Shown here one piece after another: positions 51,928-60,346 of a stretch of 64,000 nucleotides of DNA. The translations under genes were made by a program, and so were the position numbers. Each line of letters begins with the position of its first letter. Within the stretch, counting starts at the first letter, position 1. The notes beneath the pieces are model-generated. The model was not told the DNA's origin and did not search any database. It saw only the letters and a list, made by a program, of their open reading frames with translations. Source of the DNA: Pseudomonadota bacterium (GTDB taxonomy: Bacteria > Desulfobacterota > SM23-61); the NCBI GenBank assembly GCA_018819135.1, contig JAHJQK010000083.1:1-64000 (forward strand), read 5' to 3'.

Positions 51928-52572
51928 GATTCAACTTCTTTACCATCAAGCACGGCCCAAAATCAATCCCAAGCGAACCGCTATGAAGCGGAAGATTATC
52001 ATCAAGACTACTACCAAAAGAACCCCCTGCGCTATAAATATTACCACTATGGATCGGGGCGCGACCAGTTTTTACAGAAGGTATGGGAAAAGGCCGCGGA
52101 GATATCCCCAGCCGCCAGAGAAACAACCAATAGGAAACCGGATGATGCCACCCTCAGAAAGAAACTTACTCCTTTACAGTATGAAGTAACTCAGCAAGAG
52201 GGAACTGAGCCGCCCTTCCAGAATGAATATTGGGATAACAAGAAAGAAGGGATTTACGTCGATATCGTTTCCGGTGAACCCCTATTCAGCTCCCAAGATA
52301 AATATGATTCCGGTACGGGATGGCCGAGCTTCGCCAGGCCACTTGAACCCGGAAACATTGCGGAGAAGGAAGACAGAAAGCTGTTCATGAGCCGCACGGA
52401 AGTGAGAAGCAAAAATGGCGATTCTCACCTCGGTCATGTCTTCCCGGATGGACCGAAGCCGACCGGATTGCGGTATTGCCTTAATTCCGCGACTTTGCGC
52501 TTTATTCCCAAAGAAGATCTGGAAAAAGAGGGTTACGGAAAGTATCTGAGTCTTTTTGAAAAAAAGAAATAG
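51928..52572 (+). pseudogene. msrAB: 5'-truncated MsrA-MsrB fusion (peptide methionine sulfoxide reductase)
   Basis: The frame opens after a TAG at 51925-51927. From about 51970 it gives the last part of MsrA ([16 protein letters not shown], then [15 protein letters not shown]), a linker, and a whole MsrB domain. MsrB starts [20 protein letters not shown] and includes [37 protein letters not shown] with catalytic Cys, and [10 protein letters not shown]. The CxxC zinc pairs seen in many MsrB proteins are absent, as in one MsrB subclass. The front of MsrA with its GCFWG cysteine motif is gone; the defence helicase ends 139 bases upstream. Translation from the Met at 52387 would give only half of MsrB. 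Confidence 0.85.
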
Positions 52573-53116
52573 TAAACTGCCCAAAGACGGGGGTCACATT
52601 CTCCCCCTTTACGGGGAAAGGATTAAATTAGGGGCTTGCAAGCTGCTTTTGCTGCCGGAGCAATAATGAACTTGTTCATTAGTTTGCTTAAAACCGTGCC
52701 GAAACTTTCTAACGAGTCCCAGGTCTATGCGATCCTTGTTGCCTAATCCCGGCTCCCCCGCGCCATCTGACTCGAAAGCCCAGGTTTTAACTGAGCCGGC
52801 CTTTTTTGGAAAATATACATTTCACCTACTGTTGAGTCAAGGGATGCTTTTAGAAGGAAATCGCAACCTCTCTATAGTTGATTATCATCACAGTGTCTGG
52901 AGCATCAAATCCTGACGTTCACATATAAAAGGGCGTGGGGAATTGTGGGATGTTTTACTGCAAACGATGATCACCACCATTATGCTGATGGCAGCGACGA
53001 AGATATCGGAACCTTTTAAGCCCCCCAAAGAGGAAAAACTCTCTATCCTATTTCGCAACCTCTGAGAATATGCCTCCAAAAGGTGTAGCGATTTCGCGTC
53101 AGCCCGCAGTGGGTTG
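52573..53116. other. Long intergenic stretch, palindrome TAATGAAC-TT-GTTCATTA
   Basis: No gene found in 540 bases. A perfect palindrome TAATGAAC-TT-GTTCATTA at 52664-52681 looks like a regulator binding site, but no gene starts nearby. A weak hairpin with 5 G/5 C arms and TTT at about 52591-52614 could end the msrAB message. Short plus-strand open frames near 52910-53030 resemble nothing I know. Confidence 0.4.
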
Positions 53117-53524
53117 TTAGACTCCCACCTTTTCCCAATCTTCCAGGCCCAAGTCATTGACTCGGCTAAACTCCTCCAAGTTATGGGTTACTAATGTCAG
53201 TTTGTAAGCCCGTGCAATGGCGGCAATTAAGAGATCATTGGGACCGATAAGCGTCCCAGCCTGCGCCAGTTCCACCCGAATCTGGCCGTACTCCTCGGCA
53301 CACCGATCATTGAAGGGTAGACTCACAAAGGGAGCAAAAAAGTGAGCCAAGAGTTTTAAGTTTTCCGCGACACGCTGACTGTGCCTTGCACCATAAAGCA
53401 ATTCAGCCTTTACAACCGAGCAGAGTCGGATCTCAGAGGGAGCGTGGCTGGCTAAACGCTGGACCAGCAGTGGCGAGGTATCATTGAGGATCCGGATGCA
53501 AGCATTCGTATCAAGCAAATACAT
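53117..53524 (-). CDS. vapC: PIN-domain RNase toxin (VapC)
   Basis: A 135-residue PIN protein. The acidic active site is Asp5 in LLDTNACI, Glu in VVKAELLYGARHS, Asp in GPNDLLIAAIAR and Asp/Asn in LVTHNLEEFSRV. It cleaves RNA, usually initiator tRNA or rRNA. Its ATG overlaps the antitoxin stop (TAATG), so the two are coupled. The active-site set is complete, so it should be functional. Confidence 0.9.
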   Translation of the reverse strand: MYLLDTNACIRILNDTSPLLVQRLASHAPSEIRLCSVVKAELLYGARHSQRVAENLKLLAHFFAPFVSLPFNDRCAEEYGQIRVELAQAGTLIGPNDLLIAAIARAYKLTLVTHNLEEFSRVNDLGLEDWEKVGV

Positions 53525-53748
53525 TAGAGGCGCTCACGACGCTCATAGGTCCCTTGCGGAGGCCTATCCACAGGTTCCCCCTGCCAGCCTCCCACCACCT
53601 CCTCGAAAAACTCGGGAGGCCACTCTTCGCTCAGTTCTCGGCAGAGGAGGTTCGCTAGAAACTGGGATACCGTGAGCCCTTGCGCTTCAGCTCGTCGACG
53701 GAGTTGTTCCGCAATCGGATCAGACACCTCGATAAGGAGTTGAATCAT
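53524..53748 (-). CDS. vapB: VapB-type antitoxin (ribbon-helix-helix-like)
   Basis: A 74-residue protein. The N-terminal 45 residues (LLIEVSDPIAEQLRRRAEAQ, then GLTVSQFLANLL) look like a ribbon-helix-helix DNA-binding domain. The acidic, Trp/Pro-rich tail (SEEWPPEFFEEVVGGWQGE) should fill the VapC active site. GGGGGT lies 6-7 bases before the ATG. It forms a TA module with the following vapC and presumably represses its own promoter in the AT-rich stretch upstream. Confidence 0.85.
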   Translation of the reverse strand: MIQLLIEVSDPIAEQLRRRAEAQGLTVSQFLANLLCRELSEEWPPEFFEEVVGGWQGEPVDRPPQGTYERRERL

Positions 53749-54142
53749 ACCATTACCCCCTAATGAAGGACAAAACCTATTATACTATGCCGATAAATAG
53801 AGGCTCTGTCAAGATCAAAACAGATAAAACAGGGTATTTTAGGTTTCTCTTTGTCTCCAATTTTGAGATTAAAAATAGGAAAGCACAAAATATTGGGGTG
53901 CTTTCGAGCTGCTAAAAGTGCTGATTTACTTTGCACTTTTTAAAAAGTCGATAATAAAAAAAATGACAACCCCCTCTATTAGCGATTACCAATCGAAACC
54001 TATACCAAATGGCCGAATCGATAAACTGTTGATTACAGGAAGAAATCAATAAACAACCTTTCCTTTTATTTTTAACACCTTAACTCCATCCCGCCAAATT
54101 CGTCCCCGCCCTTTGACCATTTCGCCTTTTTCCCCTTCCTTT
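53749..54142. other. AT-rich intergenic stretch upstream of vapBC
   Basis: No gene. On the minus strand TTGACA (53812-53807) and TATAAT (53784-53779) are present but 22 bases apart, too far for a normal promoter. CATAGT at 17 bases spacing is a weaker alternative -10 for vapBC. The rest is AT-rich with poly-A tracts, between vapBC and the end of the exporter operon. Confidence 0.4.
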
Positions 54143-55294
54143 TCACTCCAGCCTTTTCCTGAACCTTAGAGAACTGAAGGTAAAAACAATCGTGCCCAGA
54201 ATGGCCAAGGAAAGAAGCTGGGGCCACAATACATCCAGCCCGTTTCCCCGCAGAAAGATGCCCCAGATGATGATGAGGAAATAACGCAGAGGATTGGCGT
54301 AAGTCAGGTATTGGGCCCAGGCGGGCATATTGGCAATCGGGAAGATGAACCCGGACAGCAGGATGGCGGGGACGAAGAAAAAGAACATGGTCATCATGGC
54401 CTGTTGCTGGGTGCGGGAGATGGTGGAGATGAAGAGACCGATACCCAGGCTGCTGAGCAGGTAAAGGGTGGTGGCCAAGAGAAGAAGGGCGATGGAGCCG
54501 CGAATGGGCACATCAAAAAGGAATACGCCCACAAAGGTCACCAGGGCCACATCCATGTATCCAATCAGGGCGAAGGGGATGGTTTTCCCCAAAATGAGTT
54601 CCACCGGACGGATGGGGGAGACCATGATCTGTTCCATCGTCCCAATCTCCCGCTCGCGTACAATCGCCATGCAGGTCAGGATGAGGGTAACCAGCATGAT
54701 GAGGAGGGCGATGATCCCGGGGACGTAAAAGTTCCGGCTTTCCAGATTGGGATTAAAAAAGGCCCGGGACTGGATTTCGATACCCCCTTTTTTATAAAAG
54801 GGTTGTTTTAGCGAAGGAGGAAGATCGGGGAGGCGATTAAGGCGTTTCTCTAATATGGAGCGGGAATATTCCCCCACAATGCTCTGGGCATAACTCATGA
54901 CTACGGATGCAGTGTTGGAATCGGTGCCGTCCACAATCACCTGAATCGTAGTACCCGATTGCTGGCGCATTTCTCGGGAAAAGCCATGATTAATTTGCAG
55001 AGCGGCGCTGATTTTGCCCCCATCAATTAAACGGCGGATCTGTGCAGGATTCCTGGCCACATGGGTAACGCGAAAATAGCCCGAAGCAGAAAAACGCTCG
55101 ATCATTTCGCGGCTATCCGGGGACCGGTCCTGATCATAAACCGCGAGAGAGATGTTGCGGATATCCGTGTTAGCGGCATACCCGAAAACGATCAGTTGCA
55201 TCATCGGAGGCAGGAAAAGAATGATGCGCATCCGGGGATCGCGGAAGACTTGGATAAATTCCTTGATGAGCATGGTTTTGAGGCGGAGGAACAT
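54143..55294 (-). CDS. ABC-2 type transporter permease (YbhR/YhhJ-like)
   Basis: A 383-residue inner-membrane protein with one N-terminal helix (MRIILFLPPMMQLIVFGYAA), a large periplasmic loop (about 50-175) and five C-terminal helices. The family signature is EREIGTMEQIMVSPIRPVEL near residue 215. The start overlaps the stop of the upstream permease gene (TGATG). It pairs with that permease and the two ATPases to form an exporter like E. coli YbhFSR, probably pumping drugs or lipophilic compounds. It is last in the operon. Confidence 0.9.
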   Translation of the reverse strand: MFLRLKTMLIKEFIQVFRDPRMRIILFLPPMMQLIVFGYAANTDIRNISLAVYDQDRSPDSREMIERFSASGYFRVTHVARNPAQIRRLIDGGKISAALQINHGFSREMRQQSGTTIQVIVDGTDSNTASVVMSYAQSIVGEYSRSILEKRLNRLPDLPPSLKQPFYKKGGIEIQSRAFFNPNLESRNFYVPGIIALLIMLVTLILTCMAIVREREIGTMEQIMVSPIRPVELILGKTIPFALIGYMDVALVTFVGVFLFDVPIRGSIALLLLATTLYLLSSLGIGLFISTISRTQQQAMMTMFFFFVPAILLSGFIFPIANMPAWAQYLTYANPLRYFLIIIWGIFLRGNGLDVLWPQLLSLAILGTIVFTFSSLRFRKRLE

Positions 55295-56436
55295 CAGGCA
55301 ATCCTTTTCTGAAATCTTTGTAGGGCCCAGAAGATCATGACCGAGGCATAAACGGCCAGCAGGAGCCCTTCCAGCCAGAGAATTTCCAGGCCAATCCCCT
55401 TGGAAAAAATCCCCTTGAGAATGGAGACCACATAGCGGCTGGGGAAAATATAAGTGATGAATTGGATGAGCTTGGGCATGTTGTCAATGGGATAAATAAA
55501 GCCGGAAAGAATGAAAGTCGGCAAGTAAGAAAGAAAGATGGAAATCTGGCTGGAAAGAAGCTGATTCTTGGCGATGATGGAAACGACGACCCCCTGGCAG
55601 ATGGCTCCCAGGAGGAAAAGACCGGCTAAAGAAAAGAGGAGGAATCCGCTTCCCCGCAAAGGAACGTGAAAAAGAAATTTGCCCATCGCTACGGAAAGGC
55701 CGAGGTCGAGCAGGCCGATTATGAAGTAGGGAATCAATTTTCCCAGAACCAATTCGGCATTGCGGATGGGCGTGGAGATGAGTTGCTCCATCGTTCCCCG
55801 CTCCCACTCCCGGGCGACCGTTCCCGAGGTGAGAATGGCCGCGAGGATCACCATAATCACGGCAATCAGTCCGGGAACGATGAAATTTTTCGATTCCAAA
55901 TCCGGGTTGAACCAGATACGGATCCGGGGCTCGATGGGGGGGAATATTTTCCCTACGCCGAGACGATTCATTTTTTGCTTTATGAGTTCTTGGGAGTAGA
56001 GCGTGACGATGGCGGAGGCGTAGCCCAGAGCGATGGTGGCGGTGTTGGCATCGGTCCCGTCCATCAGCACTTGGATGGTGGTTTTCCGGTCTGCTTCCAG
56101 GTCGCGGGAGAAATTGGCCGGGATGACCAGGCCCATAAGGGCTTGGCCGCTGTCGAGCATTTCCTGCAATTGCGGATAGCTGCCGGCGTAGGCCAGCAAT
56201 TGGAAATATTTTGTACGGAAGAAGTGGTCGCTAAGATCGCGGCTGGCGGGAGTGCGGTCCAAATCATAGACAACGGTGGGGATGCGATCCACGTCCAGGG
56301 TCAGGGCGTAACCGAAAAGGAGGAGGAGGAGAGCCGGTATGGAAATGGCCAGAGCCAGGCTGCGCGGGTCACGGACGATCTGCAAAAATTCTTTCCAGGC
56401 AATGGCTTTTAAACGGATGAATCGCATAATAATCAA
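55294..56436 (-). CDS. ABC-2 type transporter permease (YbhS-like)
   Basis: A 380-residue inner-membrane protein with the same layout as its partner: N-terminal helix (SLALAISIPALLLLLFGYAL), a large periplasmic domain, the signature EWERGTMEQLISTPIRNAEL near residue 215, and C-terminal helices. The two permeases are distant paralogues and likely heterodimerise. The in-frame upstream region is not obviously better, so MIIMRFIRLKAIAWKEFL is taken as the start, though Met4 is possible. Coupled to the next gene by TGATG. Confidence 0.9.
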   Translation of the reverse strand: MIIMRFIRLKAIAWKEFLQIVRDPRSLALAISIPALLLLLFGYALTLDVDRIPTVVYDLDRTPASRDLSDHFFRTKYFQLLAYAGSYPQLQEMLDSGQALMGLVIPANFSRDLEADRKTTIQVLMDGTDANTATIALGYASAIVTLYSQELIKQKMNRLGVGKIFPPIEPRIRIWFNPDLESKNFIVPGLIAVIMVILAAILTSGTVAREWERGTMEQLISTPIRNAELVLGKLIPYFIIGLLDLGLSVAMGKFLFHVPLRGSGFLLFSLAGLFLLGAICQGVVVSIIAKNQLLSSQISIFLSYLPTFILSGFIYPIDNMPKLIQFITYIFPSRYVVSILKGIFSKGIGLEILWLEGLLLAVYASVMIFWALQRFQKRIA

Positions 56437-56503
56437 AAAGGTAAAAAGGGGAAAAGGGAAAAAGGCGAAAAGGTAACAAACATCAAAGACGAGGAAACTT
56501 TTT

Positions 56504-56878
56504 TTATTGAATTCTCCCCTTTAAAGATCTTATCTGGTTTGACAGATATCGACTCAACTCTAAAATTGCGTTTCGAAGATGATCGTATGTTGATGGGTCG
56601 ATATAGCCTATCTCGATGGTCACCCGCAAAAGACTTCTTACCTCGCCTGCCGACCCTTTGGCAATATTCAAAAAATGCAGATACTCTTTCCGGGATGATC
56701 GCTCAAAACCCTCGGCAATGTTGGTGGAAATTGAGATGGCAGCTCGCCGAATCTGATCCCGTAAGGCGAAGTCGTTCCTAAATTTTTCTTGACCGGTAAG
56801 AATGTATATTTGCTTCACAAGCTCAATTCCTTTCTGCCAAACTAAGAGATCTTCGAATGTTTCAATTCTTTTTTCCAT
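56504..56878 (-). CDS. Four-helix-bundle protein (23S rRNA intervening-sequence protein family)
   Basis: A 124-residue, all-helical protein with the family signature: FEDLLVWQKGIELVKQIYIL at the start, ALRDQIRRAAISISTNIAEG in the middle and FLNIAKGSAGEVRSLL in the second half. The family was first seen in 23S rRNA intervening sequences of spirochaetes and is common as stand-alone genes in many bacteria; its function is unclear. It sits within the exporter operon between an ATPase gene and a permease gene, on the same strand, with only a weak ribosome binding site (GGGAAA). It is likely an insertion; the gaps around it (67 and 77 bases) are larger than elsewhere in the operon. Confidence 0.88.
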   Translation of the reverse strand: MEKRIETFEDLLVWQKGIELVKQIYILTGQEKFRNDFALRDQIRRAAISISTNIAEGFERSSRKEYLHFLNIAKGSAGEVRSLLRVTIEIGYIDPSTYDHLRNAILELSRYLSNQIRSLKGRIQ

Positions 56879-56955
56879 TTTCCCAGTCCTGCTTTCTGGC
56901 TTTGTTAGGATTTTTTCCGTTTCGCCTTTTCGCCATTTCCCCTTTTTCCCCTGTT

Positions 56956-57942
56956 TTATTTACCTCGGGCTTCAATCAGAGAAACGAAAACATCCTCTAA
57001 GGAAGGCTCAATCTGTTCCAAGCGCTTGGTGGCAATTCCCCGAGCGGCGAGAAGGGCAGGGATATACGTAGAGAGGTCTTCTTCCCGTCGGGTCACCAAG
57101 TGCAAAGTATTGCCAAAAACCGCTACCTCGGTTAGGGACGATTCTGGCACTCGGGCGGGCGGCTGGCCAGTTACCCCTGCATCCTCTTGCAAAACTCCTA
57201 AAGCCTCATGCAAATGGTCCGTTTCCAGTTCCCATACAGACTCCGGCATATACCTGGTTTTCAACTCTGCCGGAGTTCCCAGGGCTATAATTTTCCCCTG
57301 GTCGATCAGGGCAAGGCGGTCGCAGTATTCTGCTTCATCCATGTAATGAGTTGTGACAAATACGGTCACTCCTCGACCCGCCATTTCATAGATCAAATCC
57401 CAAAAGCTGCGGCGGGAAAGGGGGTCCACCCCCGAAGTCGGTTCATCTAAAAAAAGGATGGAAGGCTCATGCAGAATGGCACAGCCCAGGGCCAGGCGCT
57501 GTTTCCACCCTCCGGCTAAGTTTCGGGTGAGGCTCTCTCGCCGGTCCTGGAGACCGGCCATCTGCAGCGCCCACTCCTTCCGCTCTTTTTTAATTCCCCG
57601 GGACAAACGGTAGATGCCGGAAAAGAAATCGAGATTCTCTTCCACCGTGAGGTCATCATAGAGGGAAAATTTTTGAGACATGTAGCCGATATTTTCCTTA
57701 ATTTTTTCCGGCTCGGTGAAAATGTCGAAACCGCTTACCTTACCCTTCCCGGCGGTAGGCACAAGGATGCCACAAAGCATACGGATGGTAGTGGATTTGC
57801 CCGCGCCGTTCGGACCTAAAAATCCAAAAATTTCTCCCTTCCTCACTTTGAGGGAGATATGGTCGACAGCCGTAAAGGCTCCGAAGTTCTTCACCAGATC
57901 TTCAATTTCCACTGCCCATGGCTTATGCAGAATTTCGTTCAT
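56956..57942 (-). CDS. ABC exporter ATP-binding protein (second half of YbhF-like pair)
   Basis: A 328-residue cytosolic ATPase. Walker A is GPNGAGKSTTIRML, the signature loop LAGGWKQRLALGCAI (Ala in place of the usual Ser, LSGG), and Walker B ILFLDEPTSGVDP followed by H-loop VTTHYMDEAEYCD. The C-terminal 100 residues form the extra domain typical of YbhF-type subunits. It pairs with the ATPase at 57991-58929, equivalent to the two halves of the fused E. coli YbhF. It powers the two ABC-2 permeases. Confidence 0.9.
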   Translation of the reverse strand: MNEILHKPWAVEIEDLVKNFGAFTAVDHISLKVRKGEIFGFLGPNGAGKSTTIRMLCGILVPTAGKGKVSGFDIFTEPEKIKENIGYMSQKFSLYDDLTVEENLDFFSGIYRLSRGIKKERKEWALQMAGLQDRRESLTRNLAGGWKQRLALGCAILHEPSILFLDEPTSGVDPLSRRSFWDLIYEMAGRGVTVFVTTHYMDEAEYCDRLALIDQGKIIALGTPAELKTRYMPESVWELETDHLHEALGVLQEDAGVTGQPPARVPESSLTEVAVFGNTLHLVTRREEDLSTYIPALLAARGIATKRLEQIEPSLEDVFVSLIEARGK

Positions 57943-57990
57943 CTTAGATGATAATTAGTTCGGAGTTAGGAGTTCGGAGATAAAAATGAA

Positions 57991-58929
57991 TTAATCGGAC
58001 TCATCACTCCGGACTTTTTCTGTCACGGTGGAGATAAATACATCCTCCACGGAAGGGGTAATCCTTTTCAAGGAAAAGATCTCCAGCCCGGATTCCTTGA
58101 GCAGGCTTTCCAGTTGCGGTCTGGTTTTCTCCCCATCCTCCAGAACTGCATGAATCCGGTCCCCGAAAATTCCCACGCTTCTAATCCCCGGAAGATTCTG
58201 GAGTAAATCCCGGGCCTTCATTCTTCGCTGGCAGCGTACTTCCCAAAGTTCCCCTTTCATGAGGGCCTTGATCTCGTCGGGAGTGCCCACGGACAGTAGA
58301 TTCCCTTGGTGCATCAGGCCGATCCGGTGGCAGCGTTCAGCCTCATCAAGATAAGCGGTAGAGATAAATATAGTTACCCCCTCCTTCAGAAGGTCATAGA
58401 GGATGCGCCAGAAGTCCCGGCGGGATACAGGGTCTACGCCGTTTGTGGGTTCGTCGAGAAAAAGTATCTGGGGGGTATGAATCAAAGCGCAAGCCAATCC
58501 CAATTTTTGCTTCATCCCTCCCGAAAGATTCTGGGCCAAACGTTTTTGAAAGGGAGCCAGGTTGCTAAAAGCCAATAGACGATCAATCCGGGGCAAGCGT
58601 TCTTTCTGCGGGACATCATAAAGATCGGCGTAGAAGTTGATGTTCTCCATGACCGTCAAATCGCCATAAAGGGCAAAACGCTGGGCCATGTAACCGATTT
58701 TATCTTTTAAGGGCTCGGCTTCCCGGGAAATGGGGTGATCCAGGACCCAGGCCTCCCCTGCTGTGGGGTGCAAAATGCCGCTGAACATGCGGATGGTTGT
58801 AGTCTTGCCGGCTCCATCAGGGCCCACGAGCCCAAAAATCTCCCCTTTTTTAACCTCCAGGCTCAAGTTGTTTACGGCGGTGAGAGGGCCGAACTTTTTG
58901 CTCAGATTTTCAGCTTTAATCGCCGGCAT
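57991..58929 (-). CDS. ABC exporter ATP-binding protein (first half of YbhF-like pair)
   Basis: A 312-residue cytosolic ATPase. Walker A is GPDGAGKTTTIRMFSG (Asp replaces the usual Asn), the signature NLSGGMKQKLGLACAL, and Walker B ILFLDEPTNGVDP. The H-loop is STAYLDEAERC, where Tyr replaces the usual His; such a change is also known in the N-terminal half of YbhF-like proteins and marks a degenerate site. It probably forms an asymmetric dimer with the ATPase encoded next. 17 bases after the HlyD gene. Confidence 0.88.
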   Translation of the reverse strand: MPAIKAENLSKKFGPLTAVNNLSLEVKKGEIFGLVGPDGAGKTTTIRMFSGILHPTAGEAWVLDHPISREAEPLKDKIGYMAQRFALYGDLTVMENINFYADLYDVPQKERLPRIDRLLAFSNLAPFQKRLAQNLSGGMKQKLGLACALIHTPQILFLDEPTNGVDPVSRRDFWRILYDLLKEGVTIFISTAYLDEAERCHRIGLMHQGNLLSVGTPDEIKALMKGELWEVRCQRRMKARDLLQNLPGIRSVGIFGDRIHAVLEDGEKTRPQLESLLKESGLEIFSLKRITPSVEDVFISTVTEKVRSDESD

Positions 58930-58946
58930 AATTGCCCTTTTTCCCC

Positions 58947-60125
58947 TTACTGCAAATGGATTTGGGCATCGGCGGGCATTCCCGGTTTGAGTTCGTTTTG
59001 GGGATTCTTCAGGCCTACCTTAATGCGATAAACGAGCTTCACGCGCTCTTTTATCGTTTGCACATTTTTGGGAGTAAATTCCGCTTCGGAGGAGATGAAA
59101 GTGACCTTGCCGGGATATACCTTACCCGGATAAGAGTCCGTGATCACGGAGACTTTCTGCCCCAGCTTTACTCTGCCCAGGTCACTCTCGTTGATAAAAG
59201 CTTTCAGCCAGGGTTTTTCAATTTGGCCCAGGGTAACGACAGCCCCTCCCGGAACGACAAACTCACCGGGTTCCGCATTCTTTACCAGCACGACTCCCGA
59301 AGTTGGAGCGTAAAGATTGCTGTACTCGATTTGCGTCTGAATGATCCCCAGCGCCAAGGCCGCCTCCTTAACCTGCAACCGGGCGGTGGCCAACTCCCTC
59401 TTCAAAACGTCGACCTGTATCCGGTGGGTTCTGGCCAGGCGCAGGGCCGCCTGGGACTGTTCTAATTGAGCCCGGGCAACCGCGATCTCTTCCTTGCGGG
59501 GCCCCTCAACTACCAAGGCATAATTTTCCTGGGCTTTTTTATAATTGGCTGCAGCCGTGTCGTAAGCCGTTTTCGCAGCATCCCAGTCCTGGGCGGAGAT
59601 ATAGTTATTCTGGTAAAGTTTTTGAGCCCGGTCCATATCGGTCTTTTTCTTTTCCCTCTCCGCCATGGCTTGATCCACTCCGGCCTTGGCGAATTGAATC
59701 TCCTGAGGACGCGAGCCCTCGAGAAGCTGCTGCAGTCGGGCTTTGGCGTTCTCTACGGCCGCCTGGGCTTGAGCAATTTCCTGGGTGGTAGATTGCTCCT
59801 GGTAATCAATATTCTTCTCCAGGGCCGGGATCCGCGAACGCACCGTTTCCCGCGTAGCCTCGGCTTTGGCCTTTTGGGATAAAAGGTCTTTATGCTCTAA
59901 GGTGGCAATGAGTTGACCTTCTTTAATCATATCTCCCTCATCGACCAGGCGCTGGTCAATCTTTCCGGAGATTTTGAACGCCACAGCAATCGTAGTAGCC
60001 TCTATATTTCCCGAGACCTGAATGCTTGATCCTGAGGTCTCTCCCCTTTGAAATTGCCAATAATAAAAAATGATTCCCCCCGCCAGGACAACAGCCAGAA
60101 AAATTATCCTCTTTCTTTTTTTCAT
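58947..60125 (-). CDS. HlyD-family membrane fusion protein (YbhG-like)
   Basis: 392 residues. An N-terminal membrane anchor (KRIIFLAVVLAGGIIFYYW, 5-23), a lipoyl/barrel half near 45-90 (VAFKISGKIDQRLVDEGDMI), a long coiled coil of about 90-270 rich in Ala/Gln/Glu, then the barrel half SGVVLVKNAEPGEFVVPGGA and beta-barrel domain with RVKLGQKVSVITDSYPGKVY. It spans the periplasm and links the inner-membrane exporter to an outer-membrane channel. No TolC gene is in the window. GGGAGGAGC is 4-6 bases before the ATG. First gene of the YbhGFSR-like operon. Confidence 0.92.
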   Translation of the reverse strand: MKKRKRIIFLAVVLAGGIIFYYWQFQRGETSGSSIQVSGNIEATTIAVAFKISGKIDQRLVDEGDMIKEGQLIATLEHKDLLSQKAKAEATRETVRSRIPALEKNIDYQEQSTTQEIAQAQAAVENAKARLQQLLEGSRPQEIQFAKAGVDQAMAEREKKKTDMDRAQKLYQNNYISAQDWDAAKTAYDTAAANYKKAQENYALVVEGPRKEEIAVARAQLEQSQAALRLARTHRIQVDVLKRELATARLQVKEAALALGIIQTQIEYSNLYAPTSGVVLVKNAEPGEFVVPGGAVVTLGQIEKPWLKAFINESDLGRVKLGQKVSVITDSYPGKVYPGKVTFISSEAEFTPKNVQTIKERVKLVYRIKVGLKNPQNELKPGMPADAQIHLQ

Positions 60126-60232
60126 CCTGCTCCTCCCGCCCTATTTCTCCATCGCAGCAGAGGGTGATCGCTATAAGGATAGATTATAAATGAACTCTGT
60201 CAAGAGTTTTATATATAAGACAAAGCGAAACC

Positions 60233-60260
60233 TTGACATATACGGCACTTATGATAGCAT
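60233..60260 (+). promoter_or_regulatory. Candidate promoter of the liv operon
   Basis: TTGACA (60233-60238), a 16-base spacer, and TAGCAT (60255-60260) lie 87 bases before the binding-protein start. The -35 is perfect; the -10 matches four of six positions. Confidence 0.4.
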
Positions 60261-60346
60261 GTCTCACAAGCTTAAAATTTTTAAAGAGATCTTATCTCCC
60301 TTTTTCTTTCAAGAAAAGGGAAAAAATAGAACCTCAGGAGGTCGCC

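Noticed and set aside
53779-53812. TTGACA and TATAAT upstream of vapBC as a promoter
   Set aside because: The spacing is 22 bases, outside the working range for sigma70.
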